A stretch of DNA of 64,000 nucleotides from Rhodanobacter sp. LX-99 (GCF_018599185.1 NZ_JAHFVL010000003.1:186001-250000), one strand, 5' to 3'. Shown: positions 37,506 to 47,108, counted from the stretch's first letter. A program made the numbers and translations. The notes: a model not told the origin generated them from the letters alone.

Positions 37506-39251
37506 GTGAGGCACATCCTGCACGGCACCATCGCCGCCCACGGCATGGCGCTGGGCCGCGCCCGCCTGGTGCAGCCCAGCCGCTACGCGGTGGACACCCG
37601 GCCGCTGGCCGAGCACGAGATCGAGGGCGAACTGGCCAAGCTGCACCAGGCGCTGGACACCGCGCGGCAGGAGCTGCGCGAGCTGCGCGGCAAGCTGCAC
37701 GGCGCGCTGGCGCGCGAGGTCAACGAATTCATCGACGCGCACAGCCTGCTGCTGGACGACGCCGAGCTGCTGCGCGGGCTGGACGACCTGGTAAAGATCG
37801 GCCACTACCGCCCCGGCGCCGCGCTGAAGAAGCAGCGCGACCGCCTGTCCGCGGTGTTCGAGGCGATGGACGATCCCTACCTGCGCAGCCGCAAGGAAGA
37901 CGTCGAGCAGGTGATCAACCGGGTGATCTCCGCGTTGCAGCGGCAGACCAGCCCGGAGGAACGCAAGCTGGCCGCGCGCGTGGGCGAGATCCTGATCGCC
38001 GACAACATCGCGCCGGGCGACATGGCGCAGCTGGCCGGCAACGGCCTGCTCGGCGTGGTCGCCAGCTCCGGCAGCGCGTATTCGCACAGCGCGATCCTGG
38101 CGCGCAGCCTCGGCCTGCCGATGCTGGTGGGCACCCGCGACGCCCTGTCGAACATCCACGACGACGACCTGATCCTGCTCGACGCCGAGCGCGGCGAGGC
38201 GATCGTGCATCCCGCCGCACAGGACCTGTCGCGTTACCGCGCGTGGCAGCGCGAAGCCCTTGCCGAAGGCCGCCGCCTGGCCAAGCTGGCGAACGCGCCC
38301 ACGCGCACCCGCGACGGCGTCGAGATCGCCCTGCTGGCGAACGCCGAGACGCCGGCCGACGTGGCGATGGCGCGCGCCCGCGGCGCCGACGGCGTGGGCC
38401 TGTACCGCACCGAATTCCTGTTCCTCAAGCACAAGGGCCTGCCGTCGGAAGACGAGCAGTTCATCGCCTACCGCGACCTGGTGATGGGCATGGGCGGCCT
38501 GCCGGTGACCATCCGCACGCTGGACCTGGGCGCCGACAAGGCCGATGCCGCCGGGCTCACCCTGCGCGGCGAGGACAACCCCGCGCTCGGCGTGCGCGGC
38601 GTGCGCCTGTCGCTGCGCTACCCGGCGGTGTTCACCACGCAGATCCGCGCGATCCTGCGCGCCGCCTGCTACGGCCCGGTACGCGTGCTGGTGCCGATGG
38701 TGACCCAGCCCGACGAACTGATCGCGGTGCGTACGCTGTTCAAGCTGGCGCGGCAGGACCTGAAGCGCGAAGCCATCGACCTGCCGGAAAAACTGCCGCT
38801 GGGCGCGATGATCGAGGTGCCGGCGGCGGCGATCAACGTGCGCGCGCTGCTGGAGCACGCCGACTTCCTCGCGATCGGCACCAACGACCTGGCCCAGTAC
38901 GTGCTCGCCGCCGACCGCGGCAACGACGCGCTGGAAAACATCTACAACCCGCTGCAGCCGGCGCTGCTGCGGCTGATCTCGCACGTGCTCAGCGCCGGCC
39001 GCCGCGCCGGGAAGCCGGTCAGCCTGTGCGGCGAGATCGCCGGCGACGTGAACTTCACCGCGCTGCTGCTGCTGCTCGGGCTCAACGAATTCAGCATGCA
39101 CCCGGCGCAGATCCTGCAGGTACGCGACCGCCTCGCCACGCTCGACCACGCCCACCTGCGCCGCCACGCCGCGCAGCTGCTGCGCGCGCATACCCACGAG
39201 CAGGCCGAGGCGATGTTGAACGACATCGTGGACGCAGCCACCCCGAACTGA
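37506..39251 (+). CDS. ptsI: PTS enzyme I (phosphoenolpyruvate-protein phosphotransferase)
   Basis: Protein of 581 residues with a GTG start and AAGGAG upstream. The N-terminal HPr-binding domain is helical. The active-site His is His194 in SAYSHSAILARSLG. The C-terminal PEP-binding barrel shows GLYRTEFLFL, TIRTLDLGADKADA and SLCGEIAGD. It phosphorylates HPr with PEP. It closes the hprK-rapZ-EIIA-ptsH-ptsI cluster. Confidence 0.96.
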   Translation: MRHILHGTIAAHGMALGRARLVQPSRYAVDTRPLAEHEIEGELAKLHQALDTARQELRELRGKLHGALAREVNEFIDAHSLLLDDAELLRGLDDLVKIGHYRPGAALKKQRDRLSAVFEAMDDPYLRSRKEDVEQVINRVISALQRQTSPEERKLAARVGEILIADNIAPGDMAQLAGNGLLGVVASSGSAYSHSAILARSLGLPMLVGTRDALSNIHDDDLILLDAERGEAIVHPAAQDLSRYRAWQREALAEGRRLAKLANAPTRTRDGVEIALLANAETPADVAMARARGADGVGLYRTEFLFLKHKGLPSEDEQFIAYRDLVMGMGGLPVTIRTLDLGADKADAAGLTLRGEDNPALGVRGVRLSLRYPAVFTTQIRAILRAACYGPVRVLVPMVTQPDELIAVRTLFKLARQDLKREAIDLPEKLPLGAMIEVPAAAINVRALLEHADFLAIGTNDLAQYVLAADRGNDALENIYNPLQPALLRLISHVLSAGRRAGKPVSLCGEIAGDVNFTALLLLLGLNEFSMHPAQILQVRDRLATLDHAHLRRHAAQLLRAHTHEQAEAMLNDIVDAATPN

Positions 39252-39435
39252 GCCTCTGCCACGACGGCGGCTCGTTCCCCATTCGTCACGAATCGTTTCG
39301 CTGCGCTTTACATTTCCGGGCGCATCGTCAGCGGTTCAGGGGACACCAGCTGCGTGCACGTTCTTCACCGCCCGGACTCCGGCACGACAACTCCGCATCT
39401 CATCGAACCGATCCACGGCCATGGGGAGTGTCATC

Positions 39436-40239
39436 ATGAACAAGTCACTTGTCGCTGTACTTCTGGGAGGGTTGCTGGGGGCATGCCTGATGCCCTCGCC
39501 GGCCACGGCGCAAAGCGCCTTCGACGGTACCTGGAAGATCGACCTGAAGAAGGTCGAGATGCCGAAGAAGCCCGACGTCCTGCTGCTGCAGAACGGCATG
39601 TACCACTGCAGGACCTGCGTTCCGCCGGTCAGCGTGAAGGCCGACGGCACCGACCAGCCGGTCAGTGGCCATCCGTACTACGACACGATGGCGGTTACCG
39701 TCGTCGACGACCACGCGGTCCACGAGATCGACAAGAAGGACGGCAAGGTCGTCTCGGATTCCACCATGACCGTGGCCGCCGACGGCAAGACGGCGAACTT
39801 CGAGTTCACCGACAGCAGCAACAACAACACCGACCCGGTGACCGGCAACGGCACCATGATGCGCGTGGCGAAAGGACCGGCCGGCGCGCACGCGATTTCC
39901 GGCTCGTGGCGCACGCAGAGTTACGACAGCGTCTCGGACAACGCGCTGACCCGCAGCTACAAGGTCGATGGCGACACGTTCAGCATGAGCGCGCCCACCG
40001 GCGAGTCGTATACGGCGAAGATGGACGGCAGCGAAGTCCCGTACAGGGGCGACCCCGGCGCGACCAGCGTCTCGGTGAAGAAATTGAGTTCGCACGTCAT
40101 GCAGGAAACCGACAAGCGCGACGGCAAGATCATCAGCGTGGCGAAAATGACCGTCGCTCCCGATGGAAAGAGCATGACCATCGCGGTCGACGACAAATTG
40201 CACGGCACCCACATGTCGTTCGTGGCGATGAAACAGTAA
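39436..40239 (+). CDS. Secreted protein with duplicated domain, unknown function
   Basis: Protein of 267 residues. A signal peptide (MNKSLVAVLLGGLLGACLM, then SPATAQS) may be type I or, less likely, lipoprotein. Two homologous halves follow: HEIDKKDGKVVSDSTMTVAADGKTANFEF in the first and QETDKRDGKIISVAKMTVAPDGKSMTIAV in the second. Each half looks like an antiparallel beta-barrel. The start at 39436 has GGGGAG 9-10 nt upstream. It lies after ptsI with its own 184-bp upstream region. I do not know a function for this family. Confidence 0.8.
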   Translation: MNKSLVAVLLGGLLGACLMPSPATAQSAFDGTWKIDLKKVEMPKKPDVLLLQNGMYHCRTCVPPVSVKADGTDQPVSGHPYYDTMAVTVVDDHAVHEIDKKDGKVVSDSTMTVAADGKTANFEFTDSSNNNTDPVTGNGTMMRVAKGPAGAHAISGSWRTQSYDSVSDNALTRSYKVDGDTFSMSAPTGESYTAKMDGSEVPYRGDPGATSVSVKKLSSHVMQETDKRDGKIISVAKMTVAPDGKSMTIAVDDKLHGTHMSFVAMKQ

Positions 40240-40275
40240 GTGGCAAGCACAAGCCAGGGACGGCCTGCCGCCGGC

Positions 40276-41169
40276 TCAGTGGACCCGATCGAGGTCGATC
40301 CCCTCGAGGAACGCGTCCAGCAGCGCGCCGCGGTATTTCCGCCGGTGCAACAGCAGCGAGAGCTTGCGGCGCAGGTCGAGGAACGGCGTCTTCAACGCCT
40401 TCAGCCGCCCGGTCGCCAGTGCGTCGGTGACCGCCACCGCCGGCAGGCAGGCGATGCCCAGCCCGGCCACCACGGCCTGCTTGATCGCCTCGATCTGGTC
40501 CAGCTCCAGCACGGTTTCGCCGGGCGGCAGCTGCGCCAGCACGCGCTCGCTGGTGGCGCGCGTGGCCGAGCCGGGCTCGCGCAGCACCCAGCGGGCACCG
40601 GCGAAATCCGCCGGCTTCAAGCCGCGCCGGCGCGCCAGCGGATGTTCCGGCGGTGCGCACACCACCAGCAGGTCGTCGCGCCACGGCCGCACTTCCAGCA
40701 GCGGGTGCGCCACCGGGCCTTCGACGCAGCCGACATCCAGGCTGTGCTCGAGCATGGCGGCGGCGATCGTTTCGGTATTCGCCACGCGCAGGCGGATCGC
40801 CACCTGCGGATGCGCTCGCACGAAACCGCCGAGCAGCTCGCCGACCAGGTAATTGCCCACCGTGTTGCTGGCGCCTATGCGCAGTTCGCCGCCCAGTTCG
40901 GCGCCCTCCTCGCGCCCGCGCCGGCCGAACTCGGCATGCCGTTCCAGCAGTTCCTGCGCCAGCGGCAGCAGTTCGCGGCCACGCGCATTCAGGCGCAAAC
41001 GGCCGCGCTCGCGGTCGAACAACGGAGCATCCAGCTGCCGCTCCATCTCCGCCAGCGCCATGCTGGCCGCGGGCTGGGTCAGGTGCAGCCGCTCGGCGGC
41101 GGCACGCACGCTGCCGTGCAGCGCGATCTGCACGAACACGTCCAACTGGCGCGGGCTGATATTGATCAT
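40276..41169 (-). CDS. LysR-family regulator (YeiE/CysB-like)
   Basis: Protein of 297 residues. The N-terminal winged helix reads MINISPRQLDVFVQIALHGSVRAAAERLHLTQPAASMALAEMER. The effector domain carries LRIGASNTVGNYLVGELLGGF and the DLLVVCAPPEHPLA loop. It is divergent from a yeiH-type gene, the same pairing as yeiE-yeiH in E. coli, so it probably controls that transporter. The 87-bp gap between them is AT-richer (CTTATACACGCAATCACATATT) and presumably holds both promoters and the regulator site. Confidence 0.92.
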   Translation of the reverse strand: MINISPRQLDVFVQIALHGSVRAAAERLHLTQPAASMALAEMERQLDAPLFDRERGRLRLNARGRELLPLAQELLERHAEFGRRGREEGAELGGELRIGASNTVGNYLVGELLGGFVRAHPQVAIRLRVANTETIAAAMLEHSLDVGCVEGPVAHPLLEVRPWRDDLLVVCAPPEHPLARRRGLKPADFAGARWVLREPGSATRATSERVLAQLPPGETVLELDQIEAIKQAVVAGLGIACLPAVAVTDALATGRLKALKTPFLDLRRKLSLLLHRRKYRGALLDAFLEGIDLDRVH

Positions 41170-41256
41170 CAGCCTATCTTATACACGCAATCACATATTC
41201 CAAATTTTCCTGATTGATGCGCAGGCGGACAATGGCGCGATTGCCGGAGCCCATGC

Positions 41257-42294
41257 ATGAACGCACCATCCCTCGCCGTCACACCCACGCTCTTTCGACA
41301 ACGCGCCCCCGGCCTGCTGCTGGCGGTGGCGATCGGCGTGCTGGCGCTGCTGCTGGGGCGCTGGGCGCCGCTGATCGGCGGCCCGGTGATCGGCATCGTG
41401 CTGGGCATCGTGGTGCGCAACCTGCTGTCGCCGGGCGAGCGCTACAACCCCGGCATCGCGTTCGCCGGCAAGAAGGTGCTGCAGTGGTCGATCATCGCGC
41501 TGGGCTTCGGGCTCAGCCTGAGCCAGGTCGCGAAGACCGGCCTCGAATCGCTGTCGGTGACCCTGGTGACGATGAGCGTGGCCTTCCTCGCCGCCTGGCT
41601 GCTCGGCCGCTGGCTTGGCGTGCACGACAAGCTGAAGATCCTTATCGGCGTGGGCACCGCGATCTGCGGCGGTTCGGCGATCGCCGCAGTCACGCCGATC
41701 ATCCGCCCGGACGACCACGACACCGCGTTCGCAATCTCCACCATCTTCCTGTTCAACTTGGTCGCGGTGCTGCTGTTTCCGCTGCTCGGCCACCTGATGC
41801 AGCTGAGCGACCTCGGCTTCGGCCTGTGGGCCGGCACGGCGATCAACGACACCTCGTCGGTGGTCGCCGCCGGCTACAGCTACAGCCACGCCGCCGGCGA
41901 CTACGCCACCATCGTCAAGCTGACCCGCGCCACCCTGATCATCCCGGTCTGCCTGGTACTCGCCTTCGTGGTCGCCGCGCGCGAGAAGCGCAAGCATGCG
42001 CAAGCCGGCAGCGTCGGCCACTTCAGCCTCGCCAGCATCTTCCCCTGGTTCATCCTGTGGTTCCTGGCCGCCTCGGCGGTACGCACTGCCGGCCTGATCC
42101 CCGTGGCGATCCAGCCGTCCATCCACCTGCTGGCCGAGTTCCTGATCATCGTGGCGCTCACCGCGATCGGCTTGTCCGCCAACCTGCGCAAGATGGCCGC
42201 CAGCGGCGCGCGGCCGATCCTGCTGGGGCTGGGCGTGTGGATCGCGGTGGCGGTGAGCAGCCTGCTGGTGCAGTGGGTGATCGGGCAGTTGTGA
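41257..42294 (+). CDS. YeiH-family putative sulfate exporter
   Basis: Protein of 345 residues with about ten membrane helices. Family motifs are GAICGGSAIAAVTP-type (here TAICGGSAIAAVTPIIRPD) and TAINDTSSVVAAGYSYS, matching the UPF0324/PSE family. A sulfate or sulfonate role is suggested by known relatives, not by this sequence. It is divergent from the LysR gene and convergent with the methyltransferase. Confidence 0.9.
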   Translation: MNAPSLAVTPTLFRQRAPGLLLAVAIGVLALLLGRWAPLIGGPVIGIVLGIVVRNLLSPGERYNPGIAFAGKKVLQWSIIALGFGLSLSQVAKTGLESLSVTLVTMSVAFLAAWLLGRWLGVHDKLKILIGVGTAICGGSAIAAVTPIIRPDDHDTAFAISTIFLFNLVAVLLFPLLGHLMQLSDLGFGLWAGTAINDTSSVVAAGYSYSHAAGDYATIVKLTRATLIIPVCLVLAFVVAAREKRKHAQAGSVGHFSLASIFPWFILWFLAASAVRTAGLIPVAIQPSIHLLAEFLIIVALTAIGLSANLRKMAASGARPILLGLGVWIAVAVSSLLVQWVIGQL

Positions 42295-42313
42295 CGGCTG
42301 CCACGCCAGGCAT

Positions 42314-43192
42314 TCAAGCGCTGCGAAACACGGCGGGCCGATGCATCTCCCGCGGGCCGACAGCCTGCAGCCACCGCTCCCGCGCGATGGTCGCGGTGCA
42401 AGGCCCGAGCGTGCAGATGCGGATCGCGCGCGTGGTCGCCTCCGCCCGCAGCATGTCCAGCACGTCGCGCAGCATCGCGCCCTCGAACGGCGTGTACAGA
42501 TAGAACACCGTGCCGGCCGACAGATCGGCCATCCGCACATCCCCCTGCACGAACGTCACCTGGTCGAGATTCAGTGCGCGAGCGCAGCGTTGCGCGCACT
42601 CGACATGGGCCGATTCCCATTCGATGCCGATGCAGCGTGCACCGGTACAAATGGCGGCCAGCACGGGGACCTGGCCCAGGCCGGAACCGAGATCGACCAG
42701 CACGTCGCGCTCGTCGAGTGCCGTGCGGGCGATCATGTCGAAGATATGGCGCGCCGGCGTGGGTTGGTAAAACACCATCTCTGCCGACAGCCCGGCAAGC
42801 TGGAGTCCGGGTTCATCGATCTGCAGAACGCCGCTGACCAATCCGTCGAGATGGTCATAGCTTTCGCCATCGGCTGGAGTGCCTGTGCGATCCGAAGCGG
42901 TTGCGCGCACCCATTCGAGCAACCTGCGCCCCCCCGCGCCGCGCTGGATATCCAGGCGAATGCCCTGGTAAAGCCGGCCGTCGATGGCTTCAAGCTCGGC
43001 GCGCAAGACGTCGATCCGGTGGCGTAGTCCCGCCTCCACCGTCGCATCGGCATGAGCCCCGTGAGGCAGCCCGTCGAGGCCGTAGGCCTCAAGGCGGTCA
43101 AGCACATCGCCGCGCTCACGCAGTCGATCCGGTTCACGCAGCGACGAGTCCTGCTCCAGATCGCTGATGAAGGCTTGCAGCGCACGACTCAT
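42314..43192 (-). CDS. SAM-dependent methyltransferase, class I
   Basis: Protein of 292 residues. The N-terminal 110 residues are helical and of unknown role. The SAM-binding motif I VDLGSGLGQVPVLAAICTGAR, an acidic GIEWE strand end and a FVQGDVRM motif follow; the FYQPTPARHIFDMI lead-in resembles DOT1-like methyltransferases. The final residues are REMHRPAVFRS. The target is unknown. It precedes tsaB in a different operon with convergent neighbours. Confidence 0.8.
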   Translation of the reverse strand: MSRALQAFISDLEQDSSLREPDRLRERGDVLDRLEAYGLDGLPHGAHADATVEAGLRHRIDVLRAELEAIDGRLYQGIRLDIQRGAGGRRLLEWVRATASDRTGTPADGESYDHLDGLVSGVLQIDEPGLQLAGLSAEMVFYQPTPARHIFDMIARTALDERDVLVDLGSGLGQVPVLAAICTGARCIGIEWESAHVECAQRCARALNLDQVTFVQGDVRMADLSAGTVFYLYTPFEGAMLRDVLDMLRAEATTRAIRICTLGPCTATIARERWLQAVGPREMHRPAVFRSA

Positions 43193-43237
43193 TCGTTGGT
43201 CATTCCCTTGCCGGCGGATGGCAGTGCCATCGGCAAC

Positions 43238-43930
43238 TCACGCCTTGCCCTGCTCCACCAGCGTCAACGCCACCTTGTCGCGCAGATACACCGGCAGCGC
43301 CAGTTCGGGCGCCTGCGTGTGGCCGACCTTGAACTCGCGCAGCGCCAGCTCGGCCACATGCGCGGCCTGCGGATAGCGCAGGCCGTCGGCGGAATGCAAC
43401 GTGCCGGTGAGGCGCTGGCTCAGCGCGGTGGCATAGGTGGCCCAGCCGGTGCCGACCACCTGCCAGGCGCCGGCCTCGGGCAGTACCAGCGACTCGGCGG
43501 TGCAGATGCGCTCGTCGTCCAGCGCGACCAGGCCGCCGTCGTCGTCGCGGCGGTAACAGGCGGCGTAGATCTCGCCCATGCGCGCATCGATCACGGCGAG
43601 GATCGCGCTGCCTTCTTCCTCCGGCGCTTCCAGCGCCAGCGCGGCCAGCGAGGAGATGGTGATCACCGGCAGATCGAGCGCCAGCGCCATGCCCTGCGCC
43701 AGCGACACGGCAAGGCGCACGCCGGTGAACGCGCCCGGGCCGCGGCCCACCGCGATCGCGTCCAGCGCGTGGCGGCCGATGCCGGCCTCGGCCAGCAGGT
43801 CGTCGGCCATCGGCAGCACCAGTTCCGTGTGCCGGCGCGGCGCGATCTCGCTGCGGGCGATCAATTCATCGCCGTGGATCAGGGCGACGGAGCAGGCTTC
43901 GGTGGCGGTTTCGATCGCGAGCAGGTTCAT
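43238..43930 (-). CDS. tsaB: tRNA threonylcarbamoyladenosine biosynthesis protein TsaB
   Basis: Protein of 230 residues starting MNLLAIETATEACSVAL, with the RRHTELVLPMADDLLAEAG and GRGPGAFTGVRLAVSLAQGMA motifs of the ASKHA-fold TsaB. It partners TsaD and TsaE in forming t6A37 in tRNA. Its ATG overlaps the creD stop by four bases (43927-43930). Confidence 0.95.
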   Translation of the reverse strand: MNLLAIETATEACSVALIHGDELIARSEIAPRRHTELVLPMADDLLAEAGIGRHALDAIAVGRGPGAFTGVRLAVSLAQGMALALDLPVITISSLAALALEAPEEEGSAILAVIDARMGEIYAACYRRDDDGGLVALDDERICTAESLVLPEAGAWQVVGTGWATYATALSQRLTGTLHSADGLRYPQAAHVAELALREFKVGHTQAPELALPVYLRDKVALTLVEQGKA

Positions 43931-45270
43931 GGTTTGTCCATGATAGCGGCTGGCGGCTCGGCCGCGGTGCATGCGTACCAGTCGATGTGGCGGGTCAGGT
44001 ACATCATCAAGCCCACCATCGCCAGCAGCACCAGCGCACCGATCAGCAGCGCGTACTGCTCGGCCGCGATCAGCGCGTACAGCATCGCGTAGATCAGCCC
44101 CAGCACGCCGCCCAGCAGCAGGCCGGCGCGCCGCGCACGCAGCACCGCCATCGCGTAGCCGCCCACCAGCACGGCCACCGCAGCCGCGGCCAGGGCATAG
44201 GCCGGGCCGAAACCGATCTGTTCGGACAGCGCCAGCAGCACCACGTAGAACGTGGCCAGCGCCGCACCGACCAGCAGGTATTGCACCGGGTGCACGCGCA
44301 GCTGCCTGAGCACCTCGAACAGGAAGAACGCCACGAAGGTCATCGCGATGAACAGCAGCCCGTATTTCCCCGCACGCACGTTGCGCTGGTAGACGTCGAC
44401 CGGCTGGTACAGCTGCACGCCGAAGGCGGAGGCCTGCAGTGCGGCCTTCATGTCGCTGTCGGCGTCGGTCCAATGCTGACCGTAGCTGCGGTTGAGGTCG
44501 AGCAGGTGCCAGTGCGCGCTGAAACCCTGCGCGTCGATCCGGTGTTCCAGCGGCAACGCCGCGCCGAAGAAGCTGGGATCGTTCCACGGCGCGCGCATCG
44601 TCACGTCGGTGCTGCGCGCCAGCGGCAGCAGTTGCAGCGCCTCGGTGCCTGCCAGCTTCAGCGTGATCTGCACGTCGATCGGCTGATCGCCCAGCGCATC
44701 CAGGTCGACCGGCACCACCACGTTCGGCCACGGGCCGAGCCGATCGGCCGACGAGTCGAAGCGCGCCGGCCGGCCGTTGATGCGCAGCTCGCTCACTTCC
44801 TGCAGCCCGCGCAGGTCGCCTACGGCCAGGCGCAGCTCGGCCTTGCCGCCCTGCCATTGTGTGCTGCTGGCGCGGCGGAACTGGGCCAGGTCCTGCGCAC
44901 GGAACTGGCCGCCGAGCTTCACCGTGGCGACGAACACCGGCGCGGCGTAGATGCCGTAGCTGCGCGTCTCCACCGCCATCGCCACGTCCAGCCTCAGCGC
45001 ATCGGCCAGCATGCTCTCGCTGCCGGCGCGCCACTGCGGCGGTTGATTCTCCGCCACCGTCACCTGGCGCAGCGTGGGCACCACCAGCACCGGCCCGCCC
45101 AGCACCTGGGCGCCGCCCCAGCCCTGCGCGATCTGCGCGATCGCTCCTTCCCGCAACTGCTGCCGCTCGCGCACCAGCTCGCGCACCTGCATCAGCGGTA
45201 TCGTCATCAGCAATGCCAGCACGCCGATGCCCAGCACCTTGGCGGTCACCGTCTGAGTCCACTTGCCCAT
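43927..45270 (-). CDS. creD: Inner-membrane protein CreD
   Basis: Protein of 447 residues. One N-terminal helix (VLGIGVLALLMTIPLM), then RELVRERQQLREGAIAQIAQGWGGAQVLGGPVLVVP, a large periplasmic beta domain, GVQLYQPVDVYQRNVRAGKYGLLFIAMTF and about five C-terminal helices, all typical of CreD. No creB or creC is nearby, so it may answer to another stress regulator. It is coupled to tsaB by an ATGA overlap. Confidence 0.93.
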   Translation of the reverse strand: MGKWTQTVTAKVLGIGVLALLMTIPLMQVRELVRERQQLREGAIAQIAQGWGGAQVLGGPVLVVPTLRQVTVAENQPPQWRAGSESMLADALRLDVAMAVETRSYGIYAAPVFVATVKLGGQFRAQDLAQFRRASSTQWQGGKAELRLAVGDLRGLQEVSELRINGRPARFDSSADRLGPWPNVVVPVDLDALGDQPIDVQITLKLAGTEALQLLPLARSTDVTMRAPWNDPSFFGAALPLEHRIDAQGFSAHWHLLDLNRSYGQHWTDADSDMKAALQASAFGVQLYQPVDVYQRNVRAGKYGLLFIAMTFVAFFLFEVLRQLRVHPVQYLLVGAALATFYVVLLALSEQIGFGPAYALAAAAVAVLVGGYAMAVLRARRAGLLLGGVLGLIYAMLYALIAAEQYALLIGALVLLAMVGLMMYLTRHIDWYACTAAEPPAAIMDKP

Positions 45271-45446
45271 GTCCCAAGCACTCCCTTGATCCGGAGTGCC
45301 GATCACAGCAGTCCCGGCGGCGGCAACGCGGGCAAGCGCGGCCGGCCCACAGGCCGCAAGGTGGCATGCGGATGACAGCGAAACTTCGCGCCGCCGGCGC
45401 GGTCACTGCAGGACCGGCGAGCCGACCGACCGGACAGGGGAATGCC

Positions 45447-46121
45447 ATGCACGCGATCGCGCGGTTCCTGGCCCGCAACAAGGGCTTCATCACCTTCATG
45501 CTGTGCATGGTCGTGTTCCGCAGCGCGGTGGCCGACTGGAACGTGGTGCCGACCGGCTCGATGCAACCCACCATCCGCATCGGCGACCGCATCCTGGTCG
45601 ACAAGCTGGCCTACGACGTGCGCCTGCCGCTGACCCACGTTTCGCTGCTGCATCTGGCCGACCCGCAACGCGGCGACATCGTGGTGCTCGATTCACAGGC
45701 CGCGCACGAGCGGCTGGTGAAACGGGTGATCGGCCTGCCCGGCGACAGGGTGGCGATGCGCGGCAATGTGATCTTCATCAACGGCCACGCCGCCCGCTAT
45801 GTCGCCGGAAGCTACGCCGGCATCCACGACGACCTGCACGATCCGGCACACTACGAAATCGAACATTACGGCGTGATGCGCCACGCGATCCGCCTGTCCG
45901 ACTACCGCCCCAGCCCGGCCAGCAACTTCGGCCCGGTGCAGGTGCCGCCCGGCCACTACCTGCTGCTCGGCGACGACCGCGACAACAGCATGGACTCGCG
46001 CTACTTCGGTTTCTTCCCGCGCAACGCGATCGTCGGCCGCGCCCGCCACGTGGTCGCCTCGCTCGACCCCGAACATCACTACCTGCCTCGTGCAGACCGC
46101 TTCGGCGCGGCGCTCGACTGA
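45447..46121 (+). CDS. lepB: Signal peptidase I (S26)
   Basis: Protein of 224 residues. One N-terminal helix (FITFMLCMVVFRSAVA) precedes the box B catalytic Ser38 in PTGSMQPTI. Box D's Lys92 is in RLVKRVIGLPGDRV, and GDDRDNSMDSRYFG is box E. The start at 45447 (MHAIARF) fits. It is a single-gene unit and may be a second signal peptidase beside the one usually next to lepA. Confidence 0.93.
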   Translation: MHAIARFLARNKGFITFMLCMVVFRSAVADWNVVPTGSMQPTIRIGDRILVDKLAYDVRLPLTHVSLLHLADPQRGDIVVLDSQAAHERLVKRVIGLPGDRVAMRGNVIFINGHAARYVAGSYAGIHDDLHDPAHYEIEHYGVMRHAIRLSDYRPSPASNFGPVQVPPGHYLLLGDDRDNSMDSRYFGFFPRNAIVGRARHVVASLDPEHHYLPRADRFGAALD

Positions 46122-46272
46122 CGCCGCCGCCATCCGTCAGGGAATCCGAGCGACCCGTTTCGAGCCGGTCATCCCCGGGCAAGGCAGGGGACCCGGGGAA
46201 TCCGGAGTTATCGAACGCGCCTGCTGACCGCTGTCGAGAGCAGACATTGAGCAACCGCCCCAACGCGGTCCC

Positions 46273-46710
46273 TCAAAGTACCCCCATCAGCGTTCCCTGA
46301 TGAAACACGATCTGCCACTCGTCGCCTGCGCGTCGCCAGATCGTGCTGCGCCGGCTCATCCGCTCGCCCTGCTCCAGGGTGTAGGTGAGCAGGTAGGTAT
46401 CCGGCCCGAGTTCGCGGCAGTGGAAGTCGCGGGTTTTCCAGGTGTGTTCGGCGGGATCGGGGGCGCGGTGTTCCAGGACGTCGAGGACGCGGGCGCGGCT
46501 GTAGCGGCGGCCGGAGGCGCCGATTTCCCAGAAGTCGGCGGCAGCCATGCGTTCGAATTCGGCGCGGGTGCTGCCGAATTCGGGGCGGTGGAAGATCGGC
46601 TCGCGCCGGCGCAGTGCTTCCAGCACGGGCAACAGCTCGGGTGGCGTGACCAGTTCGGGTTCGGCGGGATCGGGCACCGGCTGTCGATCGCGATTCGATG
46701 TTCGGCTCAC
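46273..46710 (-). CDS. DUF4440 / NTF2-like protein
   Basis: Protein of 145 residues with a GTG start at 46710. REPIFHRPEFGSTRAEFERMAAADFWEIGASGRRYSR and the strand WRRAGDEWQIVFHQGTLM match the SnoaL/DUF4440 NTF2-like fold. The residues that would be catalytic in enzymes of this fold are not recognisable, so the function is unknown. It lies upstream of the rcnR gene's 3' end, in the same direction. Confidence 0.82.
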   Translation of the reverse strand: MSRTSNRDRQPVPDPAEPELVTPPELLPVLEALRRREPIFHRPEFGSTRAEFERMAAADFWEIGASGRRYSRARVLDVLEHRAPDPAEHTWKTRDFHCRELGPDTYLLTYTLEQGERMSRRSTIWRRAGDEWQIVFHQGTLMGVL

Positions 46711-46820
46711 GGCTTTTGCTCCGCTGCGACGAAGACCCCGCTACTTTGGCGGGTGCCGCGGCTGGATGCGAGTGCCTTCGGGCGTCGACCGCAGCCTCCT
46801 GCCGGCAACCCGGTCGGCAG

Positions 46821-47090
46821 CTACTTGAGGTAGCTCTTCAGCACGGCAAGCACCGGCAGCAGCTCGCCCTGCTGCTTCGTGTTGCCGGTATCGGCCACGT
46901 GGGATCGCAGGTGTCCCTCCATCACCTGGAGGATCAGGCCGTTGACCGCGCCGCGCACGGCGGCCAGCTGCTGCAGCACCGCACCGCACTCTTCGTCGCC
47001 TGCGATGGCGCGCTCCAGCGAAGCCACCTGACCGCCGATGCGGCGAACCCGGGCGACCAGTTTCTTCCGGTTTTCCTGGATGTGGGACAT
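46821..47090 (-). CDS. rcnR: Nickel/cobalt-responsive repressor RcnR
   Basis: Protein of 89 residues of the CsoR/RcnR helical family. It has all four Ni/Co ligands of E. coli RcnR at identical positions: His3, Cys35, His60 and His64. VRGAVNGLILQVMEGHLRSHV is the helix 2-3 signature. The start at 47090 (MSHIQ) is set by the requirement for His3. It is divergent from the cation transporter gene, with a matching operator between them. Metal binding should release repression. Confidence 0.95.
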   Translation of the reverse strand: MSHIQENRKKLVARVRRIGGQVASLERAIAGDEECGAVLQQLAAVRGAVNGLILQVMEGHLRSHVADTGNTKQQGELLPVLAVLKSYLK

Positions 47091-47108
47091 GACGGCAGCC
47101 TGATGGTC

